From the NCBI RefSeq assembly GCF_900106515.1, contig NZ_FNWF01000002.1:92001-156000 (forward strand): a stretch of 64,000 bases of DNA. Reading direction: 5' to 3'. Every line of letters begins with the position of its first letter. Within the stretch, counting starts at the first letter, position 1. Source of the DNA: Peptoniphilus lacydonensis. GTDB taxonomy: Bacteria > Bacillota > Clostridia > Tissierellales > Peptoniphilaceae. The translations under genes were made by a program, and so were the position numbers. The notes under the pieces were generated by a model, which saw only the letters and a program-made list of their open reading frames with translations, made no database searches and was not told the DNA's origin. This document shows, piece by piece, positions 25,651 through 34,959 of this stretch.

Positions 25651-26361
25651 CTAATTATAATTTCTATTTCCAAATAACTTAGAGCCAACTCTAATCATAT
25701 TTGATCCTTCTTCTATAGCCAATTTAAAATCATGACTCATACCCATAGACAAATATTTCATCTCTACACCTTCATAATGTTTATCTGAAATATTTTCAAA
25801 CATAATATCCATTTTTTCAAATAACTTTCTAAGTAAAAGCTCATCTTCTGTGTTTGGAGCAATTGCCATAAGTCCTTTTACATTAATATTTTCATATTCT
25901 AAAAGTTCATATATAAATTTCTCTGTTTCCTCATATCTTATACCAGATTTGCTATCTTCTTCTCCAATATTTATTTGAACTAATACATCTACATGAATGC
26001 CATCTTTTTTAGCTCTCTTATTTATTTCTTTTGCCAATTTAACTCGATCAAGTGACTGAATTAATTTTACTTTGTTATAGATATATTTTACTTTATTTGT
26101 CTGCAAATTTCCAATTAAATGAAAATTTATTTTATTATTTTTAATCTTTTCTTCTATTTCATTATCTTCCATTTTGGATACAAGTTCTTGAACTTTGTTT
26201 TCTCCAAAATCTACTACCCCTAATTCATTAAAATCTTTTATCATATCAACTGGATGAGTTTTAGAAACTGCAACTAAGTTTATGTTTCTATTAAAATTTG
26301 AATTCTCTTTTGCAATTTCTATATCTTCATAAAGTTTTTTTAAATTATCATTTAAATCCAA
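25651..26361 (-). CDS. yggS: YggS/PLPBP family pyridoxal phosphate homeostasis protein
   Basis: 236-residue single-domain PLP carrier with an alanine-racemase-like barrel and no known catalytic activity. The PLP lysine is K34 in LVAVSKTHP. DFGENKVQEL, HLIGNLQTNKV, GLMAIAP and LSMGMSHDF are all recognisable family motifs. TTG start after AGGTGATATT. It lies 9 bases upstream of sepF in the conserved division-gene string. Confidence 0.95.
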   Translation of the reverse strand: MDLNDNLKKLYEDIEIAKENSNFNRNINLVAVSKTHPVDMIKDFNELGVVDFGENKVQELVSKMEDNEIEEKIKNNKINFHLIGNLQTNKVKYIYNKVKLIQSLDRVKLAKEINKRAKKDGIHVDVLVQINIGEEDSKSGIRYEETEKFIYELLEYENINVKGLMAIAPNTEDELLLRKLFEKMDIMFENISDKHYEGVEMKYLSMGMSHDFKLAIEEGSNMIRVGSKLFGNRNYN

Positions 26362-26370
26362 AATATCACC

Positions 26371-27636
26371 TCAATTTAAAATTCTAGATTCATCAACAGT
26401 TTTTGGATTTATTACCAAAGCGTCATTAACAGTTACTGTCTGATAACTTTTTTCTCCAATATTAATTACTGATTGTTTATTACCTTTATTAATAAAAACA
26501 CTCTCATTAGACTCACTTATAATGTCAACAGGAACAAACTTAACAAGCCCCTTTATTTCTTCAACATATACACCTATTAAATTATTTCTTTCAATTAATG
26601 TAGATTTAGGAATTTCGAATACTTTAGTTTTATTAACAATAATTTTTCCTTCATGAATTCTATTTGAATACATATTCTCGAAGTATCGATCTAAATTTAC
26701 AATAATAACTGCATGATTACTATCCTTATTAATTCTTTCTACTCTACCATAAATATCTTGCATATCAGGAATTTGAATTTTTACAGAATCTCCAATGTTA
26801 TAATTAGATATTTGGGACACATCAATTATAGTGCAAGCTAGTTTCCAATTTAAATTATTAATGATTTTAAAAAGAGGATCTCCCTTTTTAACTTGTGTTT
26901 CCATTTCTATATTTTTAAAATCATAATTTTTATTTAAATATTTATAAGTAAACTTATCTAGATTATCTAGTTTAAAATGTTTTTCATTGCCATCAATTTT
27001 ATAAGAAACTATACCGCTGAATTCTGCAAGATAAGAATAGTTATACTTTGAAATTTTATTTTCCAAATCAGATTTTTTATTGAGCAAGTTTTCCTTAGAC
27101 ATTTCTAAATACTCTTTTAATTCCGACTCATTTAAATTTGGATTAAAATCATTATCTGGAGAATTTATATCAAAATACAAATTCTGATAATCCTCGTTTT
27201 TTATTGAGTCCTGAATATTCTTAGTGAAACTTTTAGGATTTTCTTTTTCGTGAGGTTCTATTCCATTTTTTATTTTTATAGCTGAGTTTACTTTATTTAA
27301 TTCATCTTTTAAAGAAGATACATCTTCCATTAAATTTAAATTTGCAACCTCATATCCTAAAGGTACTTTTTGCCCTTCACTTGTATGAAAAACAGCTATT
27401 CCATCTCCCTTTGCAAAATAAGCTTTTTCCTCAAAAAGATTATAAATTTTAGTATCAATATCTTTCTCATATGTGGTCAAAGTTGGAAAAATTGTTTTAT
27501 AGTTATTTACACGATTTGCCCTTATTAAATTTGTAAAAAACATGAGTAAAAGTAAAAAAATCAGAAGAGCAAATAATCTCCTTCGCAAAAATTTATTTTT
27601 TTTTGAATTTTTATTTTTTTTTAAGTTATTGTTCAA
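26371..27636 (-). CDS. HlyD-like membrane-anchored protein of the sepF cluster
   Basis: 421 residues. A short, strongly basic cytoplasmic N-terminus, one transmembrane helix (about 22-42), then an extracellular part resembling HlyD/biotinyl-lipoyl adaptor proteins: an N-terminal beta piece (KGDGIAVFHTSEG), a helical insertion (about 90-200), and a beta domain (VKKGDPLFKIINN near 260) repeating lipoyl-like strands. No ABC transporter is nearby. Proteins of this shape are common next to yggS and sepF in clostridia, which suggests an envelope or division role, but none is shown. TTG start after GGTGGTTTTT. Confidence 0.7.
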   Translation of the reverse strand: MNNNLKKNKNSKKNKFLRRRLFALLIFLLLLMFFTNLIRANRVNNYKTIFPTLTTYEKDIDTKIYNLFEEKAYFAKGDGIAVFHTSEGQKVPLGYEVANLNLMEDVSSLKDELNKVNSAIKIKNGIEPHEKENPKSFTKNIQDSIKNEDYQNLYFDINSPDNDFNPNLNESELKEYLEMSKENLLNKKSDLENKISKYNYSYLAEFSGIVSYKIDGNEKHFKLDNLDKFTYKYLNKNYDFKNIEMETQVKKGDPLFKIINNLNWKLACTIIDVSQISNYNIGDSVKIQIPDMQDIYGRVERINKDSNHAVIIVNLDRYFENMYSNRIHEGKIIVNKTKVFEIPKSTLIERNNLIGVYVEEIKGLVKFVPVDIISESNESVFINKGNKQSVINIGEKSYQTVTVNDALVINPKTVDESRILN

Positions 27637-27687
27637 AAAACCACCTATTTAATAAATAATTATAACATAAACATTTTTAATATGTTG

Positions 27688-28695
27688 TTATTCAAAAAAA
27701 ATTTGCTCTATTTCATCCTTGTTCTTTCGTGTCATTAATTCATAAACTGCTTTTCTTGGATCGTAATTTTTATATAATATTTCATATAAGACTTTTGTTA
27801 TTGGCATTTCAATATTATAAATTTTAGAAAGTTTATAAGTAGATTCAACAGTTTTTACACCTTCTACAACTTGTCCTACTTCTTTACATGCATCTTGCAT
27901 AGACATACCCTTTCCAATTAAAATACCTGCACGTCTATTTCTTGAGTGCATACTTGTACAAGTTACTATTAAATCTCCTATTCCAGAAAGTCCGTTAAAT
28001 GTATGAGGATTAGCTCCAAGTGTAATTCCAAGCTTACTCATCTCATAAACGCCACGAGTCATAAGAGCTGCTTTTGAATTATCTCCATAATTAAGACCAT
28101 CATTCATTCCAGCTGCAAGAGCAATTATATTCTTAAGAGCTCCTCCAATTTCAACTCCAATTAAATCTGAATTAGTATAAATTCTAAAAATTGGAGTCGA
28201 AAATTCCCTTTGAATAATTTTAGAAGCATCTAAATTTTCAGAAGAAGCTACTACTGTTGTAGGTATGTCTTTACCTACTTCTTCTGCATGTGACGGTCCT
28301 GAAAGTGCCACAAAAGGATTTCTTGGTAAAATTTCTTTAGAAATTTCAGAAATTCTCTTCAATGTATCAACTTCAAAACCCTTAGATAGGTTTACAATTA
28401 TTACATTTTCACCTAAATAATTTTTTATTTCTTCTAAAATTTCTCTAGAACTTGTAGTTGGAACAGCTAAAACAAATATATCTATATCCTTTAACACGCT
28501 TAATAAATTATTAGTTAAATTAATCTCATTTTCAAATTTAGCTCCTGGAAGATATTTCGAATTCTCTTTATTTTTTTTAATATCATAAATCACTGATTTA
28601 TTCCTGATGTAAAAGTTTACATCATGTCCTTTATTTGATAAAAGCCTTGCTATTGCAGTTCCCCAACTTCCACCACCACATAATGTGATTTTCAT
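27688..28695 (-). CDS. gpsA: Glycerol-3-phosphate dehydrogenase [NAD(P)+]
   Basis: Reduces dihydroxyacetone phosphate to sn-glycerol-3-phosphate for phospholipid synthesis. 335 residues. NAD(P)-binding GGGSWGTA at 7-14, SGPSHAEEV near 140, the catalytic-lysine region GALKNIIALAAGMNDG near 190, and SRNRRAG. ATG after AGGAGGAAAAAA. Its start overlaps the plsY stop, so the product of this enzyme and its acyltransferase are made together from a der-plsY-gpsA operon. Confidence 0.96.
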   Translation of the reverse strand: MKITLCGGGSWGTAIARLLSNKGHDVNFYIRNKSVIYDIKKNKENSKYLPGAKFENEINLTNNLLSVLKDIDIFVLAVPTTSSREILEEIKNYLGENVIIVNLSKGFEVDTLKRISEISKEILPRNPFVALSGPSHAEEVGKDIPTTVVASSENLDASKIIQREFSTPIFRIYTNSDLIGVEIGGALKNIIALAAGMNDGLNYGDNSKAALMTRGVYEMSKLGITLGANPHTFNGLSGIGDLIVTCTSMHSRNRRAGILIGKGMSMQDACKEVGQVVEGVKTVESTYKLSKIYNIEMPITKVLYEILYKNYDPRKAVYELMTRKNKDEIEQIFFE

Positions 28696-29282
28696 TTTTT
28701 TCCTCCTATTTTATTTTCATTTCCATTAATAATTCTCTTTAGATTTTCTTTATGTCTTACAATTCCTAAGACTGCAACTATAGTTATTATAAAAATATTT
28801 AAAAACGATAATTGTGACATTAAAGTATAAACTATAATTAAGGAAATAAAAAATAAAATCGAACCAATAGAAACTATTTTTGTTAAAAATGTGCCCAAAA
28901 ACCAAACTACAAAACAAATTAAAGTTAATGGGAGATTAAAAGCAGATAATGCCCCTAAAGTCGTTGCAACTCCTTTTCCGCCCTTAAAATTCATATAGAA
29001 AGGAAAGTCGTGTCCTATAACAGCTCCAAGTATTCCAATAGGTACATAATTTTTACCAAAAATTTTACCAATCAAAACTGTAACGATAATTCCCTTTATA
29101 AAATCAATTAAAAAAGTCATTATACCTGCTTTTTTCCCAAACACTCTCATTGCATTTGTTGTGCCGGCATTTCCGGATCCAAATTTTCTAATATCTTTGT
29201 TTAAAAGAACTTTTCCAATTATATAGGAACCAGAAATTGAACCTATAAAATAAGATATTATAAAAGCTAAAATATAATTCAT
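28692..29282 (-). CDS. plsY: Acyl-phosphate glycerol-3-phosphate acyltransferase
   Basis: Polytopic membrane enzyme that acylates glycerol-3-phosphate from acyl-phosphate, the first step to phosphatidic acid. 196 residues with the three PlsY cytoplasmic motifs: GSGNAGTTNAMR near 36, the MNFKGGKGVATT loop near 102, and the C-terminal RHKENLKRI. Several membrane helices lie between. Overlaps der and gpsA by 4 bases on either side. Confidence 0.95.
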   Translation of the reverse strand: MNYILAFIISYFIGSISGSYIIGKVLLNKDIRKFGSGNAGTTNAMRVFGKKAGIMTFLIDFIKGIIVTVLIGKIFGKNYVPIGILGAVIGHDFPFYMNFKGGKGVATTLGALSAFNLPLTLICFVVWFLGTFLTKIVSIGSILFFISLIIVYTLMSQLSFLNIFIITIVAVLGIVRHKENLKRIINGNENKIGGKK

Positions 29283-30619
29283 CTTCTAGGACCCTTGTCT
29301 TTTCTTTCACTCCCACGATTTTTAAGATCTAAAATTATTGGAGTTCCGTCAAAAGGATAAGTTTCTCGAATTTGGTTTTCAATATACCTAATATAAGAAA
29401 AATGGAATAAATCTTTATCGTTAACAAATAATAAAAATTTTGGAGGTCTAACACTAACCTGTGAGCCATAATATAACTTTCCTCTTTTTCCCTTGTCAGA
29501 AGGAGGTTGATTCATTAAAACTGCTCTATTTAAAATATCATTTAATACTCCTGTTTGAATTCTATGATTGTAATTGTTATTTACAATTTCTATTAAATCT
29601 AAAAATTCATTTACTCTTTGGCCTGTCTTGGCTGAAATAAAAATAATTGGAGCATAAGGAACAAAAGGAAGTTTAATTCTTATATCTCTTTCAAAATTCT
29701 TCATTGTCTTTGTTTCTTTTTCCAATGCATCCCACTTGTTAACAGCAATAATTATTGCCTTATTGTTGTCATGAGCATAACCAACAATTTTTGAATCTTG
29801 TTCTGTTACACCTTCAAGTGCATCAATCATAAGTACACATACATTTGACCTTTCAATCGCAGTAAGAGTTCTTATTACAGAATATCTCTCAACTCCAGGA
29901 ACTATCTTTTTCTTTTTTCTAAGCCCTGCTGTGTCTACAAAAATATATTCATTATCCTTATATTTTATCAAAGAGTCAATGGAATCTCTTGTTGTCCCTG
30001 GTATATTTGTAACAATAGATCTTTTTTCTCCAGTCAAATAATTTAAAAGTGAAGACTTTCCAACATTTGGTTTTCCTATTAACGTAACCCTTATATTGTC
30101 ATCTTCTTCAATAGCATCAACTGGAATCATATCTTTTACTACTTCATCTAAAAGATCCCCAACTCCTGTACCTTGCTCTGCGCTAATACCGACTGGATCT
30201 CCTAAGCCAAGTTCATAAAAATCAAAAATGTTTTCCTTGGTTATTTTTGAATCATACTTATTTACTGCTAAAACTACTTTTGTTTTAGACTTTCTTAAAA
30301 ATTGTGAGATTTCTCTATCCGTCGGGCTCAAACCTTCCGCTCCGTCAACTAAAAATATTACAACATCGGATGTTTCAAGAGCCATATCAATTTGAGCTTT
30401 TATGCTAGACATAAAAATATCTTCATCTTTTAAATCAAGTCCACCTGTATCTACAAGTAAAAATTTATAATTAAGCCAAGTTGCCTTCTGATAAATTCTA
30501 TCTCTAGTTACCCCTGGAGTATCTTCAGTTATTGAAACTTTTCTGCCAACAATTTTATTAAATAAAGTAGATTTACCTACATTTGGTCTACCAATTATTG
30601 AAACTATGGGCATTTCCAT
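29279..30619 (-). CDS. der: Ribosome biogenesis GTPase Der (EngA)
   Basis: Tandem-GTPase 50S assembly factor of 446 residues. The first G domain has GRPNVGKST at 10-18 with DTGG and NKYD. The second begins near residue 184 with GKPNVGKSS, DTAGLRKKKK and NKWD. A C-terminal KH-like domain (about 360-440) completes it. First gene of the der-plsY-gpsA operon, with a TTGAAT-16-TATAAT promoter upstream and GGGGTGATT as ribosome site. Confidence 0.97.
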   Translation of the reverse strand: MEMPIVSIIGRPNVGKSTLFNKIVGRKVSITEDTPGVTRDRIYQKATWLNYKFLLVDTGGLDLKDEDIFMSSIKAQIDMALETSDVVIFLVDGAEGLSPTDREISQFLRKSKTKVVLAVNKYDSKITKENIFDFYELGLGDPVGISAEQGTGVGDLLDEVVKDMIPVDAIEEDDNIRVTLIGKPNVGKSSLLNYLTGEKRSIVTNIPGTTRDSIDSLIKYKDNEYIFVDTAGLRKKKKIVPGVERYSVIRTLTAIERSNVCVLMIDALEGVTEQDSKIVGYAHDNNKAIIIAVNKWDALEKETKTMKNFERDIRIKLPFVPYAPIIFISAKTGQRVNEFLDLIEIVNNNYNHRIQTGVLNDILNRAVLMNQPPSDKGKRGKLYYGSQVSVRPPKFLLFVNDKDLFHFSYIRYIENQIRETYPFDGTPIILDLKNRGSERKDKGPRR

Positions 30620-30641
30620 ATAATCACCCCTATCTTAATCA

Positions 30642-30669
30642 TTATAACAAATTAAATTATTAGATTCAA
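30642..30669 (-). promoter_or_regulatory. Promoter of der-plsY-gpsA
   Basis: Minus-strand TTGAAT (30664-30669), 16-bp spacer, TATAAT (30642-30647). It is divergent from, and close to, the exporter promoter at 30683-30711. Confidence 0.7.
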
Positions 30670-30682
30670 TTTACTATTTCCG

Positions 30683-30711
30683 TTGAGAATGTAAAATCTC
30701 AATAGTATAAT
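30683..30711 (+). promoter_or_regulatory. Promoter of the ThrE-like genes with overlapping dyad
   Basis: TTGAGA (30683-30688), 17-bp spacer, TATAAT (30706-30711). An inverted repeat TTGAGA-N8-TCTCAA (30683-30702) covers the -35 and most of the spacer, so a dimeric repressor could block it; this is inference. Confidence 0.65.
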
Positions 30712-30726
30712 TAACTTGGTGATAAA

Positions 30727-31506
30727 ATGGCTAAAGTTTTAAATAATATAAAAGAAGCTAAAGATTTAATGAATTTATCTTTATATACAGGTGCTCTTTT
30801 AATTCAAAATGGAGCAGAAAGTTATAGAGCAGAGGATACAATTGAAAGAATTTGTAAATCAGTTTCAAATATTTCCAATGTTTCCGCATATGCTCTTCCT
30901 TCAGCTATATTTATTTCTATGGAATTTGAAGGAGAAACTCTAAGTAATTTTAGAAAGATTACTATTGCTGATACAAACTTATATAAAATAGATAGAGTAA
31001 ATTCTTTTTCAAGAGAATTTGTTTCCAGTGACTTTTCCATAAAAGAAGCCTATGACAAACTTTTTGAAATTGATAATACAGAAGAAAAAAAAGAAAAAAT
31101 TTATTTGTCTGGAGGAATAGCTGCCTCTTTTTTCTCTGTACTATTTGGCGGAGATTTAAAAGATTTTTTTGCAAGTTTTTTTATTGGGATTTTAATTCCT
31201 ATTATTTTGGATAAATTAAGTCACTTTAAACTTTCTTTTTTTATAAATAATATTATCTGTGCTTTTATAACTTCAATACTTGCAATTACTTTTGTTCATT
31301 TTAATTTTGGTTCAAATATCGATAATATTATAATTGGTGTTATTATGTTATTAGTACCTGGTGTAGCTATAACAAACTCTGTAAGAGATATTATGAGTGG
31401 TGAATTTATAACAGGTGCAATTACAATGATTAAAGCCTTCTTTATTGCCCTTGCTATTGCCTTTGGAGTTGGTGTAGGACTTAAAATAATGAGGTTTATA
31501 TTATGA
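30727..31506 (+). CDS. Threonine/serine exporter, ThrE N-terminal-type subunit
   Basis: 259 residues. An N-terminal cytoplasmic domain (about 1-115; LYTGALLIQNGAESYRAEDTIERI) is typical of the ThrE/PF06738 family, followed by five or so hydrophobic helices (from about 120 to the end) with PGVAITNSVRDIMSGEF near 215. ThrE of corynebacteria is one chain; in Firmicutes it is split in two, as here, where the start of the second gene overlaps this stop by 4 bases. Substrate specificity is inferred from family. ATG after GGTGATAAA, own promoter with a dyad. Confidence 0.85.
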   Translation: MAKVLNNIKEAKDLMNLSLYTGALLIQNGAESYRAEDTIERICKSVSNISNVSAYALPSAIFISMEFEGETLSNFRKITIADTNLYKIDRVNSFSREFVSSDFSIKEAYDKLFEIDNTEEKKEKIYLSGGIAASFFSVLFGGDLKDFFASFFIGILIPIILDKLSHFKLSFFINNIICAFITSILAITFVHFNFGSNIDNIIIGVIMLLVPGVAITNSVRDIMSGEFITGAITMIKAFFIALAIAFGVGVGLKIMRFIL

Positions 31507-31949
31507 ATAATTTAATACAATTTTTTTTATCAACTTTCGCAACTTATGGATTTACGATTTATTTTAAACTTCCAAGAAATGTTCGCCTCATCACTTCTGC
31601 ACTAAGTGGATTTTTATGGGTTTTATACGAATATTTATTTGACTTTAGCGGAAATTATATGATTTCGTATTTAATTACTTCTTTTCTAATTGGAATTTTT
31701 TCAGAAACTTTTGCAATGTACTTTAAAAAACCTGCTACTGTTTTCACTTTGCCATGTCTAGTTCCTCTTGTTCCAGGAGCAGGAATGTATTATATTATGT
31801 ATTATTTTATTGAGTCAAACTATGTATTAATGCGTGAACAAGTCATAAAAACAACTTTAACAACATCAGCTCTTGCACTTGGTATAGTTCTTTCTCAAGG
31901 TATTTTCAGAATAATTCGTGAAATTATAAAAAATTCAAAACTTAAATGA
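31503..31949 (+). CDS. Threonine/serine exporter, ThrE C-terminal-type small subunit
   Basis: 148-residue membrane protein of the ThrE_2/DUF3815 family, four to five hydrophobic helices with the PCLVPLVPGAGMYY motif near 90. It supplies the second half of the split exporter begun by the preceding gene, with which it overlaps by 4 bases (ATGA). Followed by a strong terminator shared with the convergent TraB-like gene. Confidence 0.85.
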   Translation: MNNLIQFFLSTFATYGFTIYFKLPRNVRLITSALSGFLWVLYEYLFDFSGNYMISYLITSFLIGIFSETFAMYFKKPATVFTLPCLVPLVPGAGMYYIMYYFIESNYVLMREQVIKTTLTTSALALGIVLSQGIFRIIREIIKNSKLK

Positions 31950-31952
31950 ACT

Positions 31953-31982
31953 AAAAAAGGTAATGGACAAATCCCATTACCT
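31953..31982. terminator. Bidirectional terminator between convergent genes
   Basis: 9-bp stem AGGTAATGG (31958-31966)/CCATTACCT (31974-31982), 7-base loop. The minus strand has six T directly after it, serving the TraB-like gene; the plus strand continues into AAATTTTT for the exporter genes. Confidence 0.82.
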
Positions 31983-31991
31983 AAATTTTTA

Positions 31992-33143
31992 TTAAATTAT
32001 ACTTTGTATTATTTTACTGCCTGCAATTATAGTCCCTATGGATGATCCTAGATTTGCTAGAATTACAACTAAAAGTGCTTTTAAAAATTTATTCTTTATC
32101 CATCTTTTAATGCTAAAAACATCATCAGGAATATTATTCACATCTTCAACTGTTGGTTTTTTTAAAGTTGCCTCTACAATTCCCGCAAACCATCCACATG
32201 CAAGCATAGGATTCATTGATGTAAAAGGGGCCATTACAAAAGCCGTCAATATACTCAGTGGATGTGGCAAACAAAGTGCTGTAAAAGCTCCAGCAAAAAC
32301 AGAATTAAACAAAAACCATGATTTTATTTGATCAACTCCAGTATCAGAATTTTGTCTAAATCCAATAGCAATTAGTACAATAATTAATATTGGAATTATC
32401 CAAGGAATAATTTTACTAGAAAGACGTTTTGGTGGAACTTTATTTAACTCTTCAATATCTTGATCTTTAAATATTTCTTTCTCTACACCTGGTGTATGTG
32501 CTGCTCCCAAAATTGCAATGACTTTTTTACCTGGAGCATTTTTTATATTGTAAGCTAAATATTTATCTCTTTCGTGTAGAAGAGTTGCTGCTATCTCAGG
32601 ATAATCCTTACCCATATTTTCTATTGCAAGCTCAAGATTATCTCTTTCTATTAACTTTTGCAAATCTTCTTCAGAAACCTCTTCATCATCATCTACTGCC
32701 ATTAAAGAAAAAAAAAGTTTTATTCTTTCAAAAAATCCCATTTTTCTCCATATACGCATAAAAGTTTTTTGAATATCTCTATCAGCTAGCACTAAATCTT
32801 TTCTCATTTCCTCTGAAGCCTTAATTCCTTCAACCATCTCTTGACCTGGTTTTGTTTTAAGTTTTTTTGCAATATTTTTTTGATAAGAAGAAAGAATTAA
32901 ATTTGCAATTAAAAGAGTAACTTTTTTTTGTTTGATTATATCAATAATATTTGTATTTTTCCAAGCATCTGGATTTTTTAAGTTTTTATACCTTTGATCG
33001 TCTAGCTCAATGCAAATTGAATCAGGGTCTTCTTCTTTTATAGTTTCTCTTACTAAGTCTGCACTCTCAGAAGATACATGTGCTGTTGGAATTAAAATTA
33101 TTTCTTTCTCATTATAATTTAATCTAATTAATTTATCTTTCAT
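31992..33143 (-). CDS. TraB/PrgY family membrane protein
   Basis: 383 residues. TraB/GumN-type domain: LIPTAHVSSESADLV near residue 17, ICIELDDQRY, and LGAAHTPGV near 215. The C-terminal half has several membrane helices (from about 245). PrgY/TraB members reduce pheromone activity in enterococci and are suspected metalloproteases; the role here is unknown. I chose ATG at 33143 because GGGAG precedes it; an in-frame ATG at 33173 would overlap the upstream stop (ATGA) but has a poor ribosome site. Last gene of the aspS string. Confidence 0.85.
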   Translation of the reverse strand: MKDKLIRLNYNEKEIILIPTAHVSSESADLVRETIKEEDPDSICIELDDQRYKNLKNPDAWKNTNIIDIIKQKKVTLLIANLILSSYQKNIAKKLKTKPGQEMVEGIKASEEMRKDLVLADRDIQKTFMRIWRKMGFFERIKLFFSLMAVDDDEEVSEEDLQKLIERDNLELAIENMGKDYPEIAATLLHERDKYLAYNIKNAPGKKVIAILGAAHTPGVEKEIFKDQDIEELNKVPPKRLSSKIIPWIIPILIIVLIAIGFRQNSDTGVDQIKSWFLFNSVFAGAFTALCLPHPLSILTAFVMAPFTSMNPMLACGWFAGIVEATLKKPTVEDVNNIPDDVFSIKRWIKNKFLKALLVVILANLGSSIGTIIAGSKIIQSII

Positions 33144-33169
33144 TTTTCTCCCATTTAAGAATAATGGCA

Positions 33170-34141
33170 TCATTCTTTTTCTTCTGTAATCACATAAAAA
33201 TTATTACTAACTTTGTTATGATAAGTAGTAATTTTATCTTTGTGGTTTATTTTTTCTTGCATCATTACAAAATCTTTGTTTCTCAAGATTTTTTCATCAT
33301 TTGAATCTACAATTTCAAAATTATATAAATAATTTACAGATGAATTTAAAATATCTATACATAAGGCGTTCAAAACTTTAAAACTATCTTCGTCTTCAAC
33401 TTTTATATTATAACTTTCAAGATATTCATCAGCTTTATCAATAAAATATTTTGAATCATTAGAGTTTTCAAAAATATTTTTATAAACTAAAAAAAATTGA
33501 AACTCATCTTTTAAAATATTATCTTTTCCATCCTTTAATTTTGAAATTTTTGAATTATCATTTAAAAGAATTGACTTTAAAAAATAATTATTTCCATTTT
33601 TTAAATAATCAATAATTCCTAACATCTCAAAACATTTAACATTGTGCTTTGCAATATTTCTATTTAAATCAAAATTAATATAAGAATTAACTATATAAGG
33701 AGTAATAATTAAGTTAGAGTTAACTTCATCTTCATTCAAGTTATTTGCTATAAAATTTCCAGAAAGAGGCTTAAAATTACTTAATTTCTTATCTGACATT
33801 TTATAGAAATTATCAAAATTATTTTTTTGAAAAGGAACTATAGATTCACATACAGATTCATTGACTTCATCTATCTCCATGGATTTATCTTCTATAATAT
33901 CAAATTTTTTCAGTTCATTATCTATTGTGTCAATCTTAGATCTCTTATTGTTCAAATCATCACTTAAAATTCTTAATTTTTCTTCCGATTTGCTTTTTTT
34001 TTCAACAAGAGAAGAATTTTCTCTTGAAAGATTAAAATAAGATTTCTTTAAATTTTTCAAATTAGAAAAACCAATGATTGACAAAAATATTCCAAGAGCA
34101 ATAAAAACAAACGAAAATACGATTTTAGTTGATTTCTTCAT
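33170..34141 (-). CDS. Unknown single-pass membrane protein with coiled coil (second of a pair)
   Basis: 323 residues from the ATG at 34141, which has GGTGATAAAA upstream; an in-frame ATG at 34153 lacks a ribosome site. A short basic N-terminus, one membrane helix (about 6-26), a coiled coil (about 28-80) and then a mixed helical domain rich in N, K, D and S. No known family recognised and no enzyme motif. The start overlaps the end of the neighbouring gene, which has the same layout. The topology predicts the bulk outside the cell. Confidence 0.75.
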   Translation of the reverse strand: MKKSTKIVFSFVFIALGIFLSIIGFSNLKNLKKSYFNLSRENSSLVEKKSKSEEKLRILSDDLNNKRSKIDTIDNELKKFDIIEDKSMEIDEVNESVCESIVPFQKNNFDNFYKMSDKKLSNFKPLSGNFIANNLNEDEVNSNLIITPYIVNSYINFDLNRNIAKHNVKCFEMLGIIDYLKNGNNYFLKSILLNDNSKISKLKDGKDNILKDEFQFFLVYKNIFENSNDSKYFIDKADEYLESYNIKVEDEDSFKVLNALCIDILNSSVNYLYNFEIVDSNDEKILRNKDFVMMQEKINHKDKITTYHNKVSNNFYVITEEKE

Positions 34142-34952
34142 TTTTATCACCATTTTCTAATGTTTTTAATATTCCAAGATTTTTATAATAAGAAGATATC
34201 TTTTCTTCTAAATTATTTTTTAAATAAATCAAATTTTCGGCACTTAAATTTCCTGTATTATAACCTTTTTTTTCTATCTCTGTATAAATATTTAATAAAT
34301 TATTTAAATCAGCATAAACATCTGATAAAGAAGACTTTTCACCATTTAAAAAAGAATTTATATTTGAACTATAAATTGAAGCATAAAAAAGCAAAACTTT
34401 TAACTCCTTAGAATCTTTATTTTTAACCAAAATATTCTTAGAAAATCCAGAAGATTTTTCTATATAATTTTCAATTTCAAGCTCATCATAAATATCTCTA
34501 TGTTTTTCCAAATTATCTTCATTCGCCAATTCTAAAAAATCATTAATGGATTTCTCATAACCTTCTTTTTCATAAATGTTTGATTCAAAATAAGCCCCAT
34601 ATGCTTTTAAACTTTCTTTTATTTCTGAAATAAGAATTTTATTCTTATCTTTATATTCTTCAATTAGTCTTCTTATTTCATCAGATTTATTTGAATCAAA
34701 TTGATAACCATATTTTTCATAAAACTCTTGAGATTTTAAATTAAACTCTATTTCTAGTGAATCTATATCTTCTTCAATAACTTTAGATTTATTTTCAATT
34801 AGATTTATATCGTTTTTAATCTTTTCATTTTCTAAAATTAATTTAGAAGAGTATTTTTTATTTGCAACTGAATATATAAAAAAGATTAGAGATAAAATAA
34901 ATATAATAATCGAAAAAATATATAGAATCTTATACCAGCTTTTGCTATTCAT
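34125..34952 (-). CDS. Unknown single-pass membrane protein with coiled coil (first of a pair)
   Basis: 275 residues. One membrane helix (about 9-28), then a coiled coil (about 35-75) and a helical remainder (LLFYASIYSSNINSFL near 190). No domain recognised. It is laid out like the next gene (start of 33170-34141 lies inside its 3' end), yet clear residue-level similarity is not visible by eye, so paralogy is uncertain. It follows the RseC-like gene by 7 bases and belongs to the aspS string. Confidence 0.75.
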   Translation of the reverse strand: MNSKSWYKILYIFSIIIFILSLIFFIYSVANKKYSSKLILENEKIKNDINLIENKSKVIEEDIDSLEIEFNLKSQEFYEKYGYQFDSNKSDEIRRLIEEYKDKNKILISEIKESLKAYGAYFESNIYEKEGYEKSINDFLELANEDNLEKHRDIYDELEIENYIEKSSGFSKNILVKNKDSKELKVLLFYASIYSSNINSFLNGEKSSLSDVYADLNNLLNIYTEIEKKGYNTGNLSAENLIYLKNNLEEKISSYYKNLGILKTLENGDKNEEIN

Positions 34953-34959
34953 TTTTCAC

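Noticed and set aside
33144-33173. N-terminal extension of the TraB-like protein
   Set aside because: The in-frame ATG at 33173 lacks a good ribosome site, while ATG 33143 has GGGAG at proper spacing and matches the family start.
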